A DNA stretch of 34,688 nucleotides, taken from the NCBI GenBank assembly GCA_913019935.1, contig CAJVZC010000009.1, positions 1 to 34,688 on the forward strand, given 5' to 3'. The position numbers and the translations under genes are program-made. The notes below the pieces were generated by a model. That model made no database searches. It saw only the letters and a program-made list of their open reading frames with translations, and was not told the origin of the DNA. Below, in pieces: positions 1 to 7,951 of the stretch (the first letter of the stretch is position 1; every line of letters begins with the position of its first letter). The DNA comes from an uncultured Methylococcales bacterium (lineage in GTDB: Bacteria > Pseudomonadota > Gammaproteobacteria > Methylococcales > Methylomonadaceae).

Positions 1-123
1 CCTGAGTTTGATCATTTATTTGATGTGCAACAAATGATTAAAGATGGTCAAGAATTTGATTTCAATAATGTTCCAGAACATATGATTGAACGTAGTTGGA
101 TTCCTTCTTATTGTAAAGTATAA
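1..123 (+). CDS. C-terminal end of an unidentified protein (5' truncated by window)
   Basis: An open frame runs from the first base to a TAA at 121-123 and encodes the last 40 residues of a protein. The tail is acidic to neutral and ends in SWIPSYCKV. I do not recognise the family and no catalytic motif is visible in so short a piece. It faces the minus-strand genes that follow, so the two transcription units converge around 124-226. No strong terminator is visible there. That it is coding is inferred from the open frame and its ordinary composition. Confidence 0.5.
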   Translation, partial: PEFDHLFDVQQMIKDGQEFDFNNVPEHMIERSWIPSYCKV

Positions 124-226
124 ATCCTATTTGTCTTAACAGGGGCCTTTTCAATCGGCTCATGTTTTTTGCGGAGCTGTTAATGGTGATAAATAATTGA
201 GATTTTCAAATTTCTCAGTGCTCTAA

Positions 227-403
227 CTAATCTTCTTTGCTATACCGTGCGGTTCTATGGCCGCACCGTTGGCATTCAACTTTTTCAACGGTATCGCCTA
301 CACTAAATCCAAAGGTTACGGAAATAACGATATAGTCATGTTCTCCAAGAAAACAGAGGATACGGCCTAATAGTTTAGGGAGTTGTTTCTTTTTTGTGCT
401 CAT
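227..403 (-). CDS. Small zinc-ribbon-like protein, DUF1660-like (58 aa)
   Basis: A 58-codon frame with ATG at 403-401 and TAG at 229-227. The protein is basic at its start (MSTKKKQLPK) and has a Cys at residue 17 followed by GEHD. It ends with a knuckle CQRCGH at residues 44-49. A Cys and Gly-[EH]-His segment followed by CxxCG resembles small zinc-ribbon proteins such as the DUF1660 phage/prophage group; that link is from memory and tentative. It lies 72 bases downstream of psd on the same strand, so it may be the last gene of a queF-psd-small gene unit. No clear Shine-Dalgarno precedes the ATG. The function is unknown; metal binding is inferred from the cysteines. Confidence 0.55.
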   Translation of the reverse strand: MSTKKKQLPKLLGRILCFLGEHDYIVISVTFGFSVGDTVEKVECQRCGHRTARYSKED

Positions 404-475
404 GATTATAAGTTTTTTTGATCGATTTTATTAAAAATAACGATTTGGGTGGCTACGCTGATAGTTTTATCACCG

Positions 476-1339
476 TTACGGTTCATAAGCTACACCTAAT
501 TGTTGACCCAGTTGAATTTTATCACCTGCTTTTAAGTTCGATAACCAGTTCATTTGATCTTGACCAAAAAGGACGATAATCGTTGAGCCCATATTGAAGC
601 GGCCCATTTCTTCAGCAAGGTTTAATGTGGGTGGGTTATCAGGGTATTGCCAGCGTCTTATTTCTTTAGCACTTGGGGGCGTGACCACACCGTGCCAGAC
701 GGTTTCAATGCTAGATACAAAAATAGCACCTACTTGGATGAGCGCCATCGGACCGGTTTTGGTTTCATAAAGCGTTACCACACGCTCATTTCTGGCAAAA
801 AGATTATCAACCGCTTCAGTAGTGGCGGTATTGACACTAAATAATCGACCCGGAATATGGATCATTTCTTTTAACGTGCCTGCTATAGGCATATGGAGGC
901 GATGGTAGTCTTTTGGCGATAAATAAATGGTGGCAAATTGACCATTCTTAAAAATATCAGCTGTCGCCGGGTCACCGCCTAATAATGTTTGGGCAGAAAA
1001 GCTTTTCCCTTTTGCTTGGATTATTTGGCCCTGATCTATGGTGCCAATTTGGCTAATGGCGCCATCAGCAGGACTAATTACGGCATGCGGTTCTGGGCAG
1101 ATGGGTCGCGAACCCGGTTTAAGTGTTCGGGTAAAAAAGTCATTGAAATGGCTGTAAGAGGTCGGGTCTGAATTAATCGCTTCCGCCATGTTAACTTTAT
1201 AATGGTTAATAATTAATTTGATCGCAAAGTTTTTCCAGGGTTCAAAGGTAGACTCAGTAAAAACCTGCATCAATCGGGATAATAAGTGATGGGGAAGCAG
1301 GGATTGAACAAATGCGTTTATTTGTTGTGATAAGGCCAT
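476..1339 (-). CDS. psd: Phosphatidylserine decarboxylase proenzyme
   Basis: Decarboxylates phosphatidylserine to phosphatidylethanolamine at the inner membrane, the last step of the main bacterial PE pathway. The 287-residue length fits the short proteobacterial type. Visible family motifs are SPADG (Asp92), YHRLHMP (His149) and the self-cleavage site GST at 251-253. Ser252 would become the pyruvoyl group after autocleavage, giving a large beta chain and a C-terminal alpha chain of about 36 residues. The cleavage motif reads MGST rather than the usual LGST; the catalytic Ser is kept, so activity is expected. It lies 51 bases downstream of queF on the same strand, and no obvious Shine-Dalgarno precedes the ATG. 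Identification is very secure. Confidence 0.97.
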   Translation of the reverse strand: MALSQQINAFVQSLLPHHLLSRLMQVFTESTFEPWKNFAIKLIINHYKVNMAEAINSDPTSYSHFNDFFTRTLKPGSRPICPEPHAVISPADGAISQIGTIDQGQIIQAKGKSFSAQTLLGGDPATADIFKNGQFATIYLSPKDYHRLHMPIAGTLKEMIHIPGRLFSVNTATTEAVDNLFARNERVVTLYETKTGPMALIQVGAIFVSSIETVWHGVVTPPSAKEIRRWQYPDNPPTLNLAEEMGRFNMGSTIIVLFGQDQMNWLSNLKAGDKIQLGQQLGVAYEP

Positions 1340-1390
1340 TTTATAAATAAAGAAAGTGGAGGGTTAAATGCAAATAGATTCAGTTGATTT

Positions 1391-1780
1391 TTAAGGCAGT
1401 GTGATTAAATCATCCGGTTGCCAATCCGGATTGCGGTGCTCTGCGATGACTGTTGTGGAAATTCCACCTCGAACCCAAAATTCAGCATTAACGCGCATAA
1501 AGTTAGGTGCAATGGCAGTGACGATATCATTTAATATTTTGTTCGTGACGGCTTCATGAAAAGCGCCTTGATTTCGGTAAGACCAGTAATAAAGTTTTAA
1601 TGATTTGAGTTCAATGCAGGCGTGATTAGGAATATATTCAAGGGTGATTGTTGCAAAATCAGGTTGCCCTGTTTTCGGGCATAAACAGGTGAATTCAGGG
1701 GTCTCAATACGAATGGTGTAGTTTCGCCCAGGTTGTGGATTATCAAAGGATTCAAGGTTTTGAGTAGGTTGTGTAGTCAT
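1391..1780 (-). CDS. queF: NADPH-dependent 7-cyano-7-deazaguanine reductase (short QueF)
   Basis: Reduces preQ0 to preQ1 with NADPH in the cytoplasm, a step of queuosine synthesis for tRNA wobble position 34. The 129-residue length matches the single-domain (Bacillus-type) QueF rather than the long two-domain E. coli form. Residues 33-41 carry the active-site stretch, with Cys34 as the thioimide-forming nucleophile and Asp41 as the acid. The family motif [11 protein letters not shown] spans 57-67, and His75-Glu76 follow in the substrate-binding region. Transcription diverges from smc; psd follows on the same strand. No other queuosine genes are in the window. Confidence is high. Confidence 0.96.
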   Translation of the reverse strand: MTTQPTQNLESFDNPQPGRNYTIRIETPEFTCLCPKTGQPDFATITLEYIPNHACIELKSLKLYYWSYRNQGAFHEAVTNKILNDIVTAIAPNFMRVNAEFWVRGGISTTVIAEHRNPDWQPDDLITLP

Positions 1781-1804
1781 GTCGTCAATTGAGCAAGGGA
1801 ATTG

Positions 1805-1810
1805 ATTATA
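1805..1810 (-). promoter_or_regulatory. Possible -10 element for queF-psd
   Basis: Read on the minus strand this is a perfect TATAAT. It lies 24 bases upstream of the queF ATG in the 160-base gap shared with smc. No good -35 sits at the right distance (the hexamer 17 bases upstream reads CTAACT), so this is a weak prediction. No convincing promoter for smc was found on the other strand of the same gap. Confidence 0.35.
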
Positions 1811-1940
1811 AGAGGTGAATGTTCTATAGTTAGTGGTCAGAAAAGTATCGTCTCGGACCTTTTTTACCGGTTTTTATCGTAATGTCAAAAGCGTCCATTT
1901 GGCTAAAAGTACACTTTAAAATAGGGATATTCTACCAGTA

Positions 1941-4900
1941 ATGCGACTGGAAAAAATCAAACTTTCAGGCTTTAAATCATTTGTTGATCCAACTACGGTT
2001 CATTTGACCAGCAATCTTATTGGGATTGTCGGTCCTAATGGGTGTGGTAAATCAAATATTATTGATGCTGTGCGTTGGGTCATGGGCGAAAGTTCAGCTA
2101 AACATCTGCGCGGGGGTAGTATGGTAGATGTTATCTTTAATGGTTCAGCTACACGTCAACCTGTCAGTCATGCGTCGGTGGAATTGTTTTTTGATAACAA
2201 TGACGGTGAATTAGGCGGTGTGTACGCACAATACGCGCAAATTTCAGTCAAACGTCAGCTTAACCGTGAGGGTCAGTCCGTTTATTTCCTAAACAACTTA
2301 CGGTGCCGTCGGCGAGACATTGTTGATATTTTCTTAGGAACAGGTTTAGGTGCCAGAAGTTATGCCATTATTGAGCAAGGTACTATTTCCAAAATGGTTG
2401 AATCAAAGCCTGAGGAATTAAGAGAGCATATAGAAGAAGCAGCAGGGATCTCAAAGTATAAAGAAAGACGCCATGAAGCTGAAATCAGGATCCGTCATAC
2501 GCGTGAAAATCTTGACAGATTGAACGATATTCGTACTGAGGTGGAAAAGCAACTAAGACGCTTAAAATCTCAGGCTAAAAAAGCAGAAACATTCAAGCAG
2601 TTAAAGCAAGAAGAGCGTCAATGCCGCGTTGAATTGTTAGCTTTGCGCTGGCAGGGTTATGACGGTGAAGTTTCGGGCTATGAAAATAAAATTAAGCAAA
2701 TAGCCGAAACACACAATAAATCATCGGTACAACAGATAGAATTAAAGGCAACTATTACAACGACTCAGGCGTTACTTAGCAAGCACCGTGAATCTTTAAC
2801 GCAACAACAAGAGTATTATTATCAGTCGATTGCTCAGTTTGATCAGTTGGCTCAGAAGATTGATCATGTGAGTCAAAATAATGAACGATTACAGCTTGAA
2901 ATCACACGATTGAGAGGGCAAGAAAAGAATGTGGTGATTGAAATTGCTGCCGATAAGCAACAGCTGCAAAAGTGTCTTGATGAAAGCAGTGTCGCAAAAG
3001 CGGACTATCAACGGGCTGCTGAAAAAGAATTGCAACTTTCAACGCATGCGCAAGAAGCCTTGGTCAAACAACAACAATGGCAAGATGAGTGGGACACGTT
3101 TAATGACCGCTATGTAACCGTAAAAGGCCAGATTGAAGTTCAGCAGTCTAAAGTTATTCAATTTGAACGCCAGCATACCCAAACGCAGAACCAATTAATT
3201 CAGTTACAAAATGAAAAAAAAGAGTTATCAGATACCACGATACAGTTTGAAATTGAGGCGTTGGGGCGTTCAATTGAGGAGATTAGTGCAAAGCAGGCAG
3301 AATTTCGCCAGCAATTAGAGCAGCAAGTAGAAGAGATAACGCAATGTCGGCAACAGGTAAAAAATAATCGTGATGGACTCAATGTTCTGAATGCTCAAGC
3401 GCATGCTTTGAATGGGAAAATTGAATCGTTAATATTGTTGCAACAGCATTCAATGGGGAAAAAGAATAAAAAATTAGTGCAGTGGTTGCAGGCGAATGCC
3501 TTGATGAATGAGAAGCGGTTGGCTGAGATGATCGAAGTTGATCACGGGTGGGAGCTGGCTGTAGAGATGGTCTTGACGCGTTGTTTAGATGCAATTTATG
3601 TTGATGATTTAGACAATTATATTGATGCATTGGAGTCGTTAGAAGATGAAACGCTAACGCTTTTTACCGGTTCGTTTGAGGGTCGACAGCAGAGTGAAAC
3701 CCCGTTGCCATTACTGATAGATAAAATCCAAGTGCCTGACGGAGCCGCCGTGTTTTTGGAGGGCATTTATTGTGCTGATACGTTGAGAGATGCTTTCAAT
3801 GGTATGAGGACTTTATCTCAGCATGAGTCTATCATCACCCCTAAAGGCATTTGGCTAGGGAATGGATGGGTAAAGTTAACGCAGAGCAATACACCACAAC
3901 AGGGCATATTGCAGCGAGAGAAAGAATTAAGAGCATTGAAACAAGAGCAGTCGCTTTTGGACTCAACGCTACGGGAACAGGAAAGCTCTTTAGCTTCATT
4001 TGAGAATCGCTTGAAGCAGGCAGAAGAGCAGCGTGAACTTTTTCAGCAAAAAGATAAGATTATCGCAGAGGAGTTGACAGCCAAGAGTGCTGAATTCAGT
4101 GCGAGTTCTGCGCGATTAGAACAACAGAGTCGTCGTTTAGAGCAGGTTCTGCGTGATATTGATGCGATGACAGTACAATTGGCCGATGTGGATTTAGCTA
4201 TAAAATGCTCGAATGAAGAAAAAGTTCAAGCGGTTGGGTTAATGACCGGGTTAGAGAAAGAAAGGCAAGATTTGGGTCTTCAGAAAGATATACTTCAGGA
4301 GAAGTGGCAAGAGGCAAATCGGCAAGCGGGACAGGCAAAACAAATAGTTGTAGAGTTACAAGCGCATATTGAATCATTACAAAACACACAGAATTTAATT
4401 CAAAAACAAATTGATCGATTATCAGAAATGTCGAAACAGGATGATGATCGACTGCAAGAACTTGAAGATAAATATAAGACCTCTATTGGGCCTTTAAGCC
4501 ATGATAAAATCACATTAGCAGAGCTGGATTCTAAAAAGAAGCAAGGCCATGTGACTGTTCAGGATATGACAGAGCAGTTGCAAGACATGGAAGCAATGCT
4601 GGATCAGCATGTTAGTAACGAGGATCGACTTGATCAACAAATAAATGGTTTTAAAGAAGAATTGAACAGGCATCGATTGCTTCAAGAAGAAAGTAAAATA
4701 AGGCAAAAAACAGTTGATGAGCAATTGGCAGAATTAAATGCGTCGGTTGCAGAGATTATTAAAATTTGTCCGGAAGATGCTGAGGAGCATTCATGGAAAC
4801 GCAAATTGGATGATTTAGTCAGTGCCATTGAGAAGTTGGGTGCGATTAATTTAACGGCCATAGAGGAGTTTGATGCTGAGCAGCAACGAATGAGTTTTTT

Positions 4901-5450
4901 AAATGAGCAGCATGCTGATTTAACCGAGGCGATGGATAAGCTCGAGCAAGCGATTCATAAAATTGATCAGGAAACACAAGCTTGTTTTAAAGAAACATTC
5001 GACGCTATCAATTCAGGCCTTCAGCAAAAATTTGAAAAGTTATTTAGTGGTGGTCGCGCCTATCTTGAATTAACAGAGGGTGATGCATTAGAGGCAGGTG
5101 TTAATATTGTGGCTCAACCACCTGGCAAGAAAACACGATCAATACACTTGTTATCAGGTGGAGAAAAAGCGTTAACAGCCGTGGCGTTGGTGTTTTCTTT
5201 TTTTGATTTGAATCCAGCACCATTTTGTATGTTAGATGAGGTGGATGCACCATTGGATGATACTAATGTTGCACGGTTTTCAAAATTAGTTGAGGAAATG
5301 TCAGAGAATGTGCAGCTCCTGTTTATTTCGCATAATAAGGCAACAATGGAAATTGCAAAGCAATTGGCGGGTGTCACGATGAGAGAGTCGGGCGTTTCTC
5401 GAATGGTTGCTGTAGATATTGATGAAGCATTAGACTTGGTGGAAAGTTAA
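1941..5450 (+). CDS. smc: Chromosome segregation protein SMC
   Basis: A structural-maintenance-of-chromosomes ATPase that, as a dimer with ScpAB, organises and helps segregate the nucleoid. At 1169 residues it has the full architecture. The N-terminal head has Walker A GPNGCGKS at 31-38. A long coiled coil rich in Gln, Glu, Lys and Leu runs to about 505. The hinge lies at about 510-660, followed by a returning coiled coil. The C-terminal head has the ABC signature LLSGGEKA near 1069-1076 and Walker B MLDEVDAPLDD near 1097-1107. Having SMC rather than MukB argues against Enterobacterales. No clear Shine-Dalgarno is seen before the ATG. zipA starts within its stop codon (TAATG), so the two are probably cotranscribed and coupled. 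scpA and scpB are not in the window. Confidence 0.97.
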   Translation: MRLEKIKLSGFKSFVDPTTVHLTSNLIGIVGPNGCGKSNIIDAVRWVMGESSAKHLRGGSMVDVIFNGSATRQPVSHASVELFFDNNDGELGGVYAQYAQISVKRQLNREGQSVYFLNNLRCRRRDIVDIFLGTGLGARSYAIIEQGTISKMVESKPEELREHIEEAAGISKYKERRHEAEIRIRHTRENLDRLNDIRTEVEKQLRRLKSQAKKAETFKQLKQEERQCRVELLALRWQGYDGEVSGYENKIKQIAETHNKSSVQQIELKATITTTQALLSKHRESLTQQQEYYYQSIAQFDQLAQKIDHVSQNNERLQLEITRLRGQEKNVVIEIAADKQQLQKCLDESSVAKADYQRAAEKELQLSTHAQEALVKQQQWQDEWDTFNDRYVTVKGQIEVQQSKVIQFERQHTQTQNQLIQLQNEKKELSDTTIQFEIEALGRSIEEISAKQAEFRQQLEQQVEEITQCRQQVKNNRDGLNVLNAQAHALNGKIESLILLQQHSMGKKNKKLVQWLQANALMNEKRLAEMIEVDHGWELAVEMVLTRCLDAIYVDDLDNYIDALESLEDETLTLFTGSFEGRQQSETPLPLLIDKIQVPDGAAVFLEGIYCADTLRDAFNGMRTLSQHESIITPKGIWLGNGWVKLTQSNTPQQGILQREKELRALKQEQSLLDSTLREQESSLASFENRLKQAEEQRELFQQKDKIIAEELTAKSAEFSASSARLEQQSRRLEQVLRDIDAMTVQLADVDLAIKCSNEEKVQAVGLMTGLEKERQDLGLQKDILQEKWQEANRQAGQAKQIVVELQAHIESLQNTQNLIQKQIDRLSEMSKQDDDRLQELEDKYKTSIGPLSHDKITLAELDSKKKQGHVTVQDMTEQLQDMEAMLDQHVSNEDRLDQQINGFKEELNRHRLLQEESKIRQKTVDEQLAELNASVAEIIKICPEDAEEHSWKRKLDDLVSAIEKLGAINLTAIEEFDAEQQRMSFLNEQHADLTEAMDKLEQAIHKIDQETQACFKETFDAINSGLQQKFEKLFSGGRAYLELTEGDALEAGVNIVAQPPGKKTRSIHLLSGGEKALTAVALVFSFFDLNPAPFCMLDEVDAPLDDTNVARFSKLVEEMSENVQLLFISHNKATMEIAKQLAGVTMRESGVSRMVAVDIDEALDLVES

Positions 5451-6103
5451 TGGATAAAGAAGTACTAAGAATGGTGATAGTTGGATTGGGGTTGGTTGTC
5501 GTGATTGCCTTGTTTGTGGTCTCGCATTTTAAAAACAAGTCCTCGAGGAGCCGGGATTTATATAAGGGCACGAGTAGCCTTGGAACAATTGATGATTCAT
5601 TAGTGATAAAAACAGACCGTGATGAATTTGATATTATTCCTCTTGATTCTTCAACTGAGGTAAATGATGATCAAGTAAGAGCCGTGGATGAAAATGAGAG
5701 CCCTCAACCACCAGCCTTCATTCAGTTCAGTGTCGTAGCCCATTCAGAACAAGGTTTTAATGGGCTTTCTTTACAGCAGGAATTTGAGTCTCTGGGGTTG
5801 GTTTTTACAGACTTACAGATCTATCAAAGTATCAGTGCTAACAGTGATGTTCGTTTTAGTATTGCCTGTCTTGTTGAGCCGGGTGTTTTTCCTATTAACG
5901 AGATGAGCGCGTTTTATTGTCCGGGAGTGGTATTTTTTATGCAGCCTGATGAAATGGATGATCCGGTTCACTGTTTTGATGAATTAGTGACTTCCGTTAA
6001 TCATATTGCTCAAACACTTCATGGTGAAGTTAGAGATGCAGCTCATGACCCGCTAAGTGCTGAGTCGCTACAAGCCATTAGGCATGCTTTGACTCGCAGT
6101 TGA
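5450..6103 (+). CDS. zipA: Cell division protein ZipA
   Basis: An inner-membrane protein that anchors FtsZ to the membrane during Z-ring assembly. The N-terminus carries one hydrophobic helix at about 8-26, followed by a basic patch (KNKSSRSR). A polar linker runs to about residue 90. The C-terminal domain (about 92-217) matches the ZipA FtsZ-binding fold, including the stretch YCPGVVFFMQPDEMDDP. At 217 residues it is shorter than E. coli ZipA (328); the linker accounts for the difference. Its ATG overlaps the smc stop by one base. In many gammaproteobacteria ligA follows smc-zipA; here a small phosphatase gene follows instead. Confidence 0.93.
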   Translation: MDKEVLRMVIVGLGLVVVIALFVVSHFKNKSSRSRDLYKGTSSLGTIDDSLVIKTDRDEFDIIPLDSSTEVNDDQVRAVDENESPQPPAFIQFSVVAHSEQGFNGLSLQQEFESLGLVFTDLQIYQSISANSDVRFSIACLVEPGVFPINEMSAFYCPGVVFFMQPDEMDDPVHCFDELVTSVNHIAQTLHGEVRDAAHDPLSAESLQAIRHALTRS

Positions 6104-6164
6104 TGGAGTATTTGATCAGGAGCCGGATGATTATCTTTTTCTTAGGCTTGAACGGGACGGCTAC

Positions 6165-6170
6165 AAGGTG
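6165..6170 (+). promoter_or_regulatory. Ribosome binding site deciding the phosphatase start
   Basis: AAGGTG ends six bases before the ATG at 6177. It overlaps the competing in-frame GTG at 6168, so the ATG is the better start. Confidence 0.6.
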
Positions 6171-6176
6171 CATCAG

Positions 6177-6659
6177 ATGACAATTAAAGTTTTATTCGTT
6201 TGCATGGGCAATATATGTCGTTCACCGACGGCCGAAGGTGTTTTTAAAAAAACAATTACTCAAAGTAATGTGGCGCAGAATTTTATCGTTGCTTCAGCGG
6301 GAACGCACGCCTACCATATTGGTGATGCCCCGGATCATCGTTCTCAACAGGCTGCTTTCGCGAGAGGTGTTGATTTGTCCCGGCAGCGAGCGCGAAAATT
6401 TATCCGGGGTGATTTTGAAGACTTTGATTACATTTTAGCTATGGATCATGAGAATTTCAAAATTTTAACGGCGGCATGCCCTGCTGAATTTAAGCATAAA
6501 ATCCATTATTTTCTGGATTTTGCGCCGGAATTAAATACGCGTGAAGTGCCAGATCCCTATTATGGCGGCCCATTTGGTTTCGAGGAGGTTTTAGATTTAG
6601 TAGAAACAGCCTCAGGTGCCTTTCTTGCCGAACTCATGACTCAGAAGGGTATGTTATGA
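6177..6659 (+). CDS. Low-molecular-weight protein-tyrosine phosphatase family protein
   Basis: A cytoplasmic enzyme that hydrolyses phosphotyrosine through a cysteinyl-phosphate intermediate. The P-loop is right at the N-terminus (VCMGNICRSP). Counting from the chosen ATG, Cys9 is the nucleophile and Arg15 the phosphate-binding residue. The general acid lies in VPDPYYGG near the C-terminus. The length of 160 residues is normal for the family. The frame could start at GTG 6168, but AAGGTG fits the ATG at 6177 better. In other bacteria relatives dephosphorylate BY-kinases of capsule export. No kinase or polysaccharide gene is nearby, so the substrate is unknown. Its stop overlaps the next gene's start by four bases (ATGA). 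Confidence 0.92.
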   Translation: MTIKVLFVCMGNICRSPTAEGVFKKTITQSNVAQNFIVASAGTHAYHIGDAPDHRSQQAAFARGVDLSRQRARKFIRGDFEDFDYILAMDHENFKILTAACPAEFKHKIHYFLDFAPELNTREVPDPYYGGPFGFEEVLDLVETASGAFLAELMTQKGML

Positions 6660-7051
6660 AAACAGTGCTTCTGGGTGTCTGTTTGGCTTTGTTTCTGCTG
6701 TTTTTTTCTTCCTCAAGTTACGCGGGAACCGGCGCATCCAACCAAAAAATAACCCATGTGATTATTGTTTGGTTAAAAAAGCCTGGTGATGCTGTGCAGC
6801 GACAACGATTTGTGGATGCCAGTAGAAAATTGAACAATCTCCCGGGTATTATTAACCGGCATGTTGGCGTGATTAAGCCTGGCCACGGGCATGGGCAGGA
6901 TACTGGTTTTGACGTGGCTGTATCGGTCACCCTTGAAAACCAACAAGCATTGGATACGTATATGAATTCGCCGGTACATCAACAGATCATAAAAAAACAA
7001 TTGGCACCGTTAGTACGTAAAATGGTCACCTATAACTTTAGTGGCGAATAA
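6656..7051 (+). CDS. Exported Dabb (stress-responsive alpha/beta barrel) domain protein
   Basis: A 131-residue protein with a clear Sec signal peptide: MK, a hydrophobic core over about 4-17, and an SYA-G cleavage site near residues 22-24. The mature part starts its domain with ITHVIIVWLKKPGD and ends with LVRKMVTYNF. The pattern fits the Dabb ferredoxin-like barrel: an initial His-containing strand, a VAVSVTLEN strand and a helix LDTYMNSPVHQQ. The family has no single function; members act as stress proteins or small barrel enzymes. Export to the periplasm is inferred from the signal peptide. It overlaps the phosphatase gene by four bases and is followed six bases later by the hydrolase gene, so the three are probably one transcript. 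Confidence 0.82.
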   Translation: MKTVLLGVCLALFLLFFSSSSYAGTGASNQKITHVIIVWLKKPGDAVQRQRFVDASRKLNNLPGIINRHVGVIKPGHGHGQDTGFDVAVSVTLENQQALDTYMNSPVHQQIIKKQLAPLVRKMVTYNFSGE

Positions 7052-7057
7052 TCTCTT

Positions 7058-7777
7058 ATGTCTTTAACCACCACAACCATAGACTATTACGATAGGGATA
7101 CCCTTTTACAGGGCTATCTGGCTTTCGATTCTACAGTAGAAGAGTCTCGGCCAGTGGTTCTCATTGCACACGCTTGGGGCGGTCGTGATGACTTTGTGGA
7201 AGCAAAGGCGCGGTCGTTGGCAGAAATGGGCTATATCGGTTTTGCAGTAGATATCTATGGTAAAGGCGTTTTAGGGCGTGGTCCTGACGACAATGCGCAG
7301 TTGATGCAGCCATTTATGGAAAATAGGGCGTTGTTACAGCAACGCATCGGTGCGGCACTTGATACGGTGAAGCAATTACCTTTTGTCAATAATGACAAGA
7401 TCGCAGCAATTGGTTTTTGTTTCGGTGGTCTGTGTGTTTTGGATTTAGCGCGCACGGGTGCGCCCATTCAAGGTGTGGTAAGTTTTCATGGCTTGCTGCT
7501 ACCGGCGCATAATATACCGCAGCCCGAAATCAGCGCGAAAGTTTTAGTTCTACATGGCCATGATGACCCGATGGTGTCATCGGATCAAGTGGTTGAACTG
7601 CAGCATGAGTTAACCCAATCAGGTGCTGATTGGCAATTGCATCAGTATGGGAATACGATGCATGCATTTACTAATCCTTTGGCAAACGACCCCGATTTCG
7701 GCACTGTTTATCAGCGTAATGCAGATTATCGCTCTTGGCTTTCGATGCAGCATTTTTTGGCAGAGTTATTTGCTTAA
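7058..7777 (+). CDS. Dienelactone hydrolase family protein
   Basis: A cytoplasmic alpha/beta hydrolase of 239 residues. The nucleophile elbow GFCFGG puts Cys121 in the place of the usual Ser, as in dienelactone hydrolases. The rest of the triad is probably Asp170 (in HGHDDPM) and His202 (in NTMHAF). An oxyanion-hole segment AHAWGG lies at 38-42. True dienelactone hydrolases open lactones in chlorocatechol breakdown, but no aromatic degradation genes are nearby, so the substrate is unknown and the name describes the family only. No signal peptide is seen. It is the last gene before the gyrA promoter. Confidence 0.88.
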   Translation: MSLTTTTIDYYDRDTLLQGYLAFDSTVEESRPVVLIAHAWGGRDDFVEAKARSLAEMGYIGFAVDIYGKGVLGRGPDDNAQLMQPFMENRALLQQRIGAALDTVKQLPFVNNDKIAAIGFCFGGLCVLDLARTGAPIQGVVSFHGLLLPAHNIPQPEISAKVLVLHGHDDPMVSSDQVVELQHELTQSGADWQLHQYGNTMHAFTNPLANDPDFGTVYQRNADYRSWLSMQHFLAELFA

Positions 7778-7793
7778 AAGTCCACGGTATAGG

Positions 7794-7822
7794 TTCAAAA
7801 AATAAGCGTTTTTTGTTATAAT
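7794..7822 (+). promoter_or_regulatory. Probable sigma70 promoter of gyrA
   Basis: TTCAAA (7794-7799), a 17-base spacer and a perfect TATAAT (7817-7822). A start near 7829 would give a leader of about 120 bases before the gyrA ATG. Confidence 0.65.
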
Positions 7823-7951
7823 TGTCTATGTTTTCTATCTACGCTAAATACACGTAAGGGATATGTGGCTTAGTCTGCTTCTCCATGATTTTCACAAGTC
7901 ACGCCGGTTTAGTTTGTTGCTAATCCGGCATTTCTTTTATGAATAAAATAT

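Noticed and set aside
6103-6180. A 25-codon ATG frame starting in the zipA stop codon (TGATG) and ending just before the phosphatase start
   Set aside because: It is very short, has no recognisable motif, and its end overlaps the better-supported ribosome binding site of the next gene.
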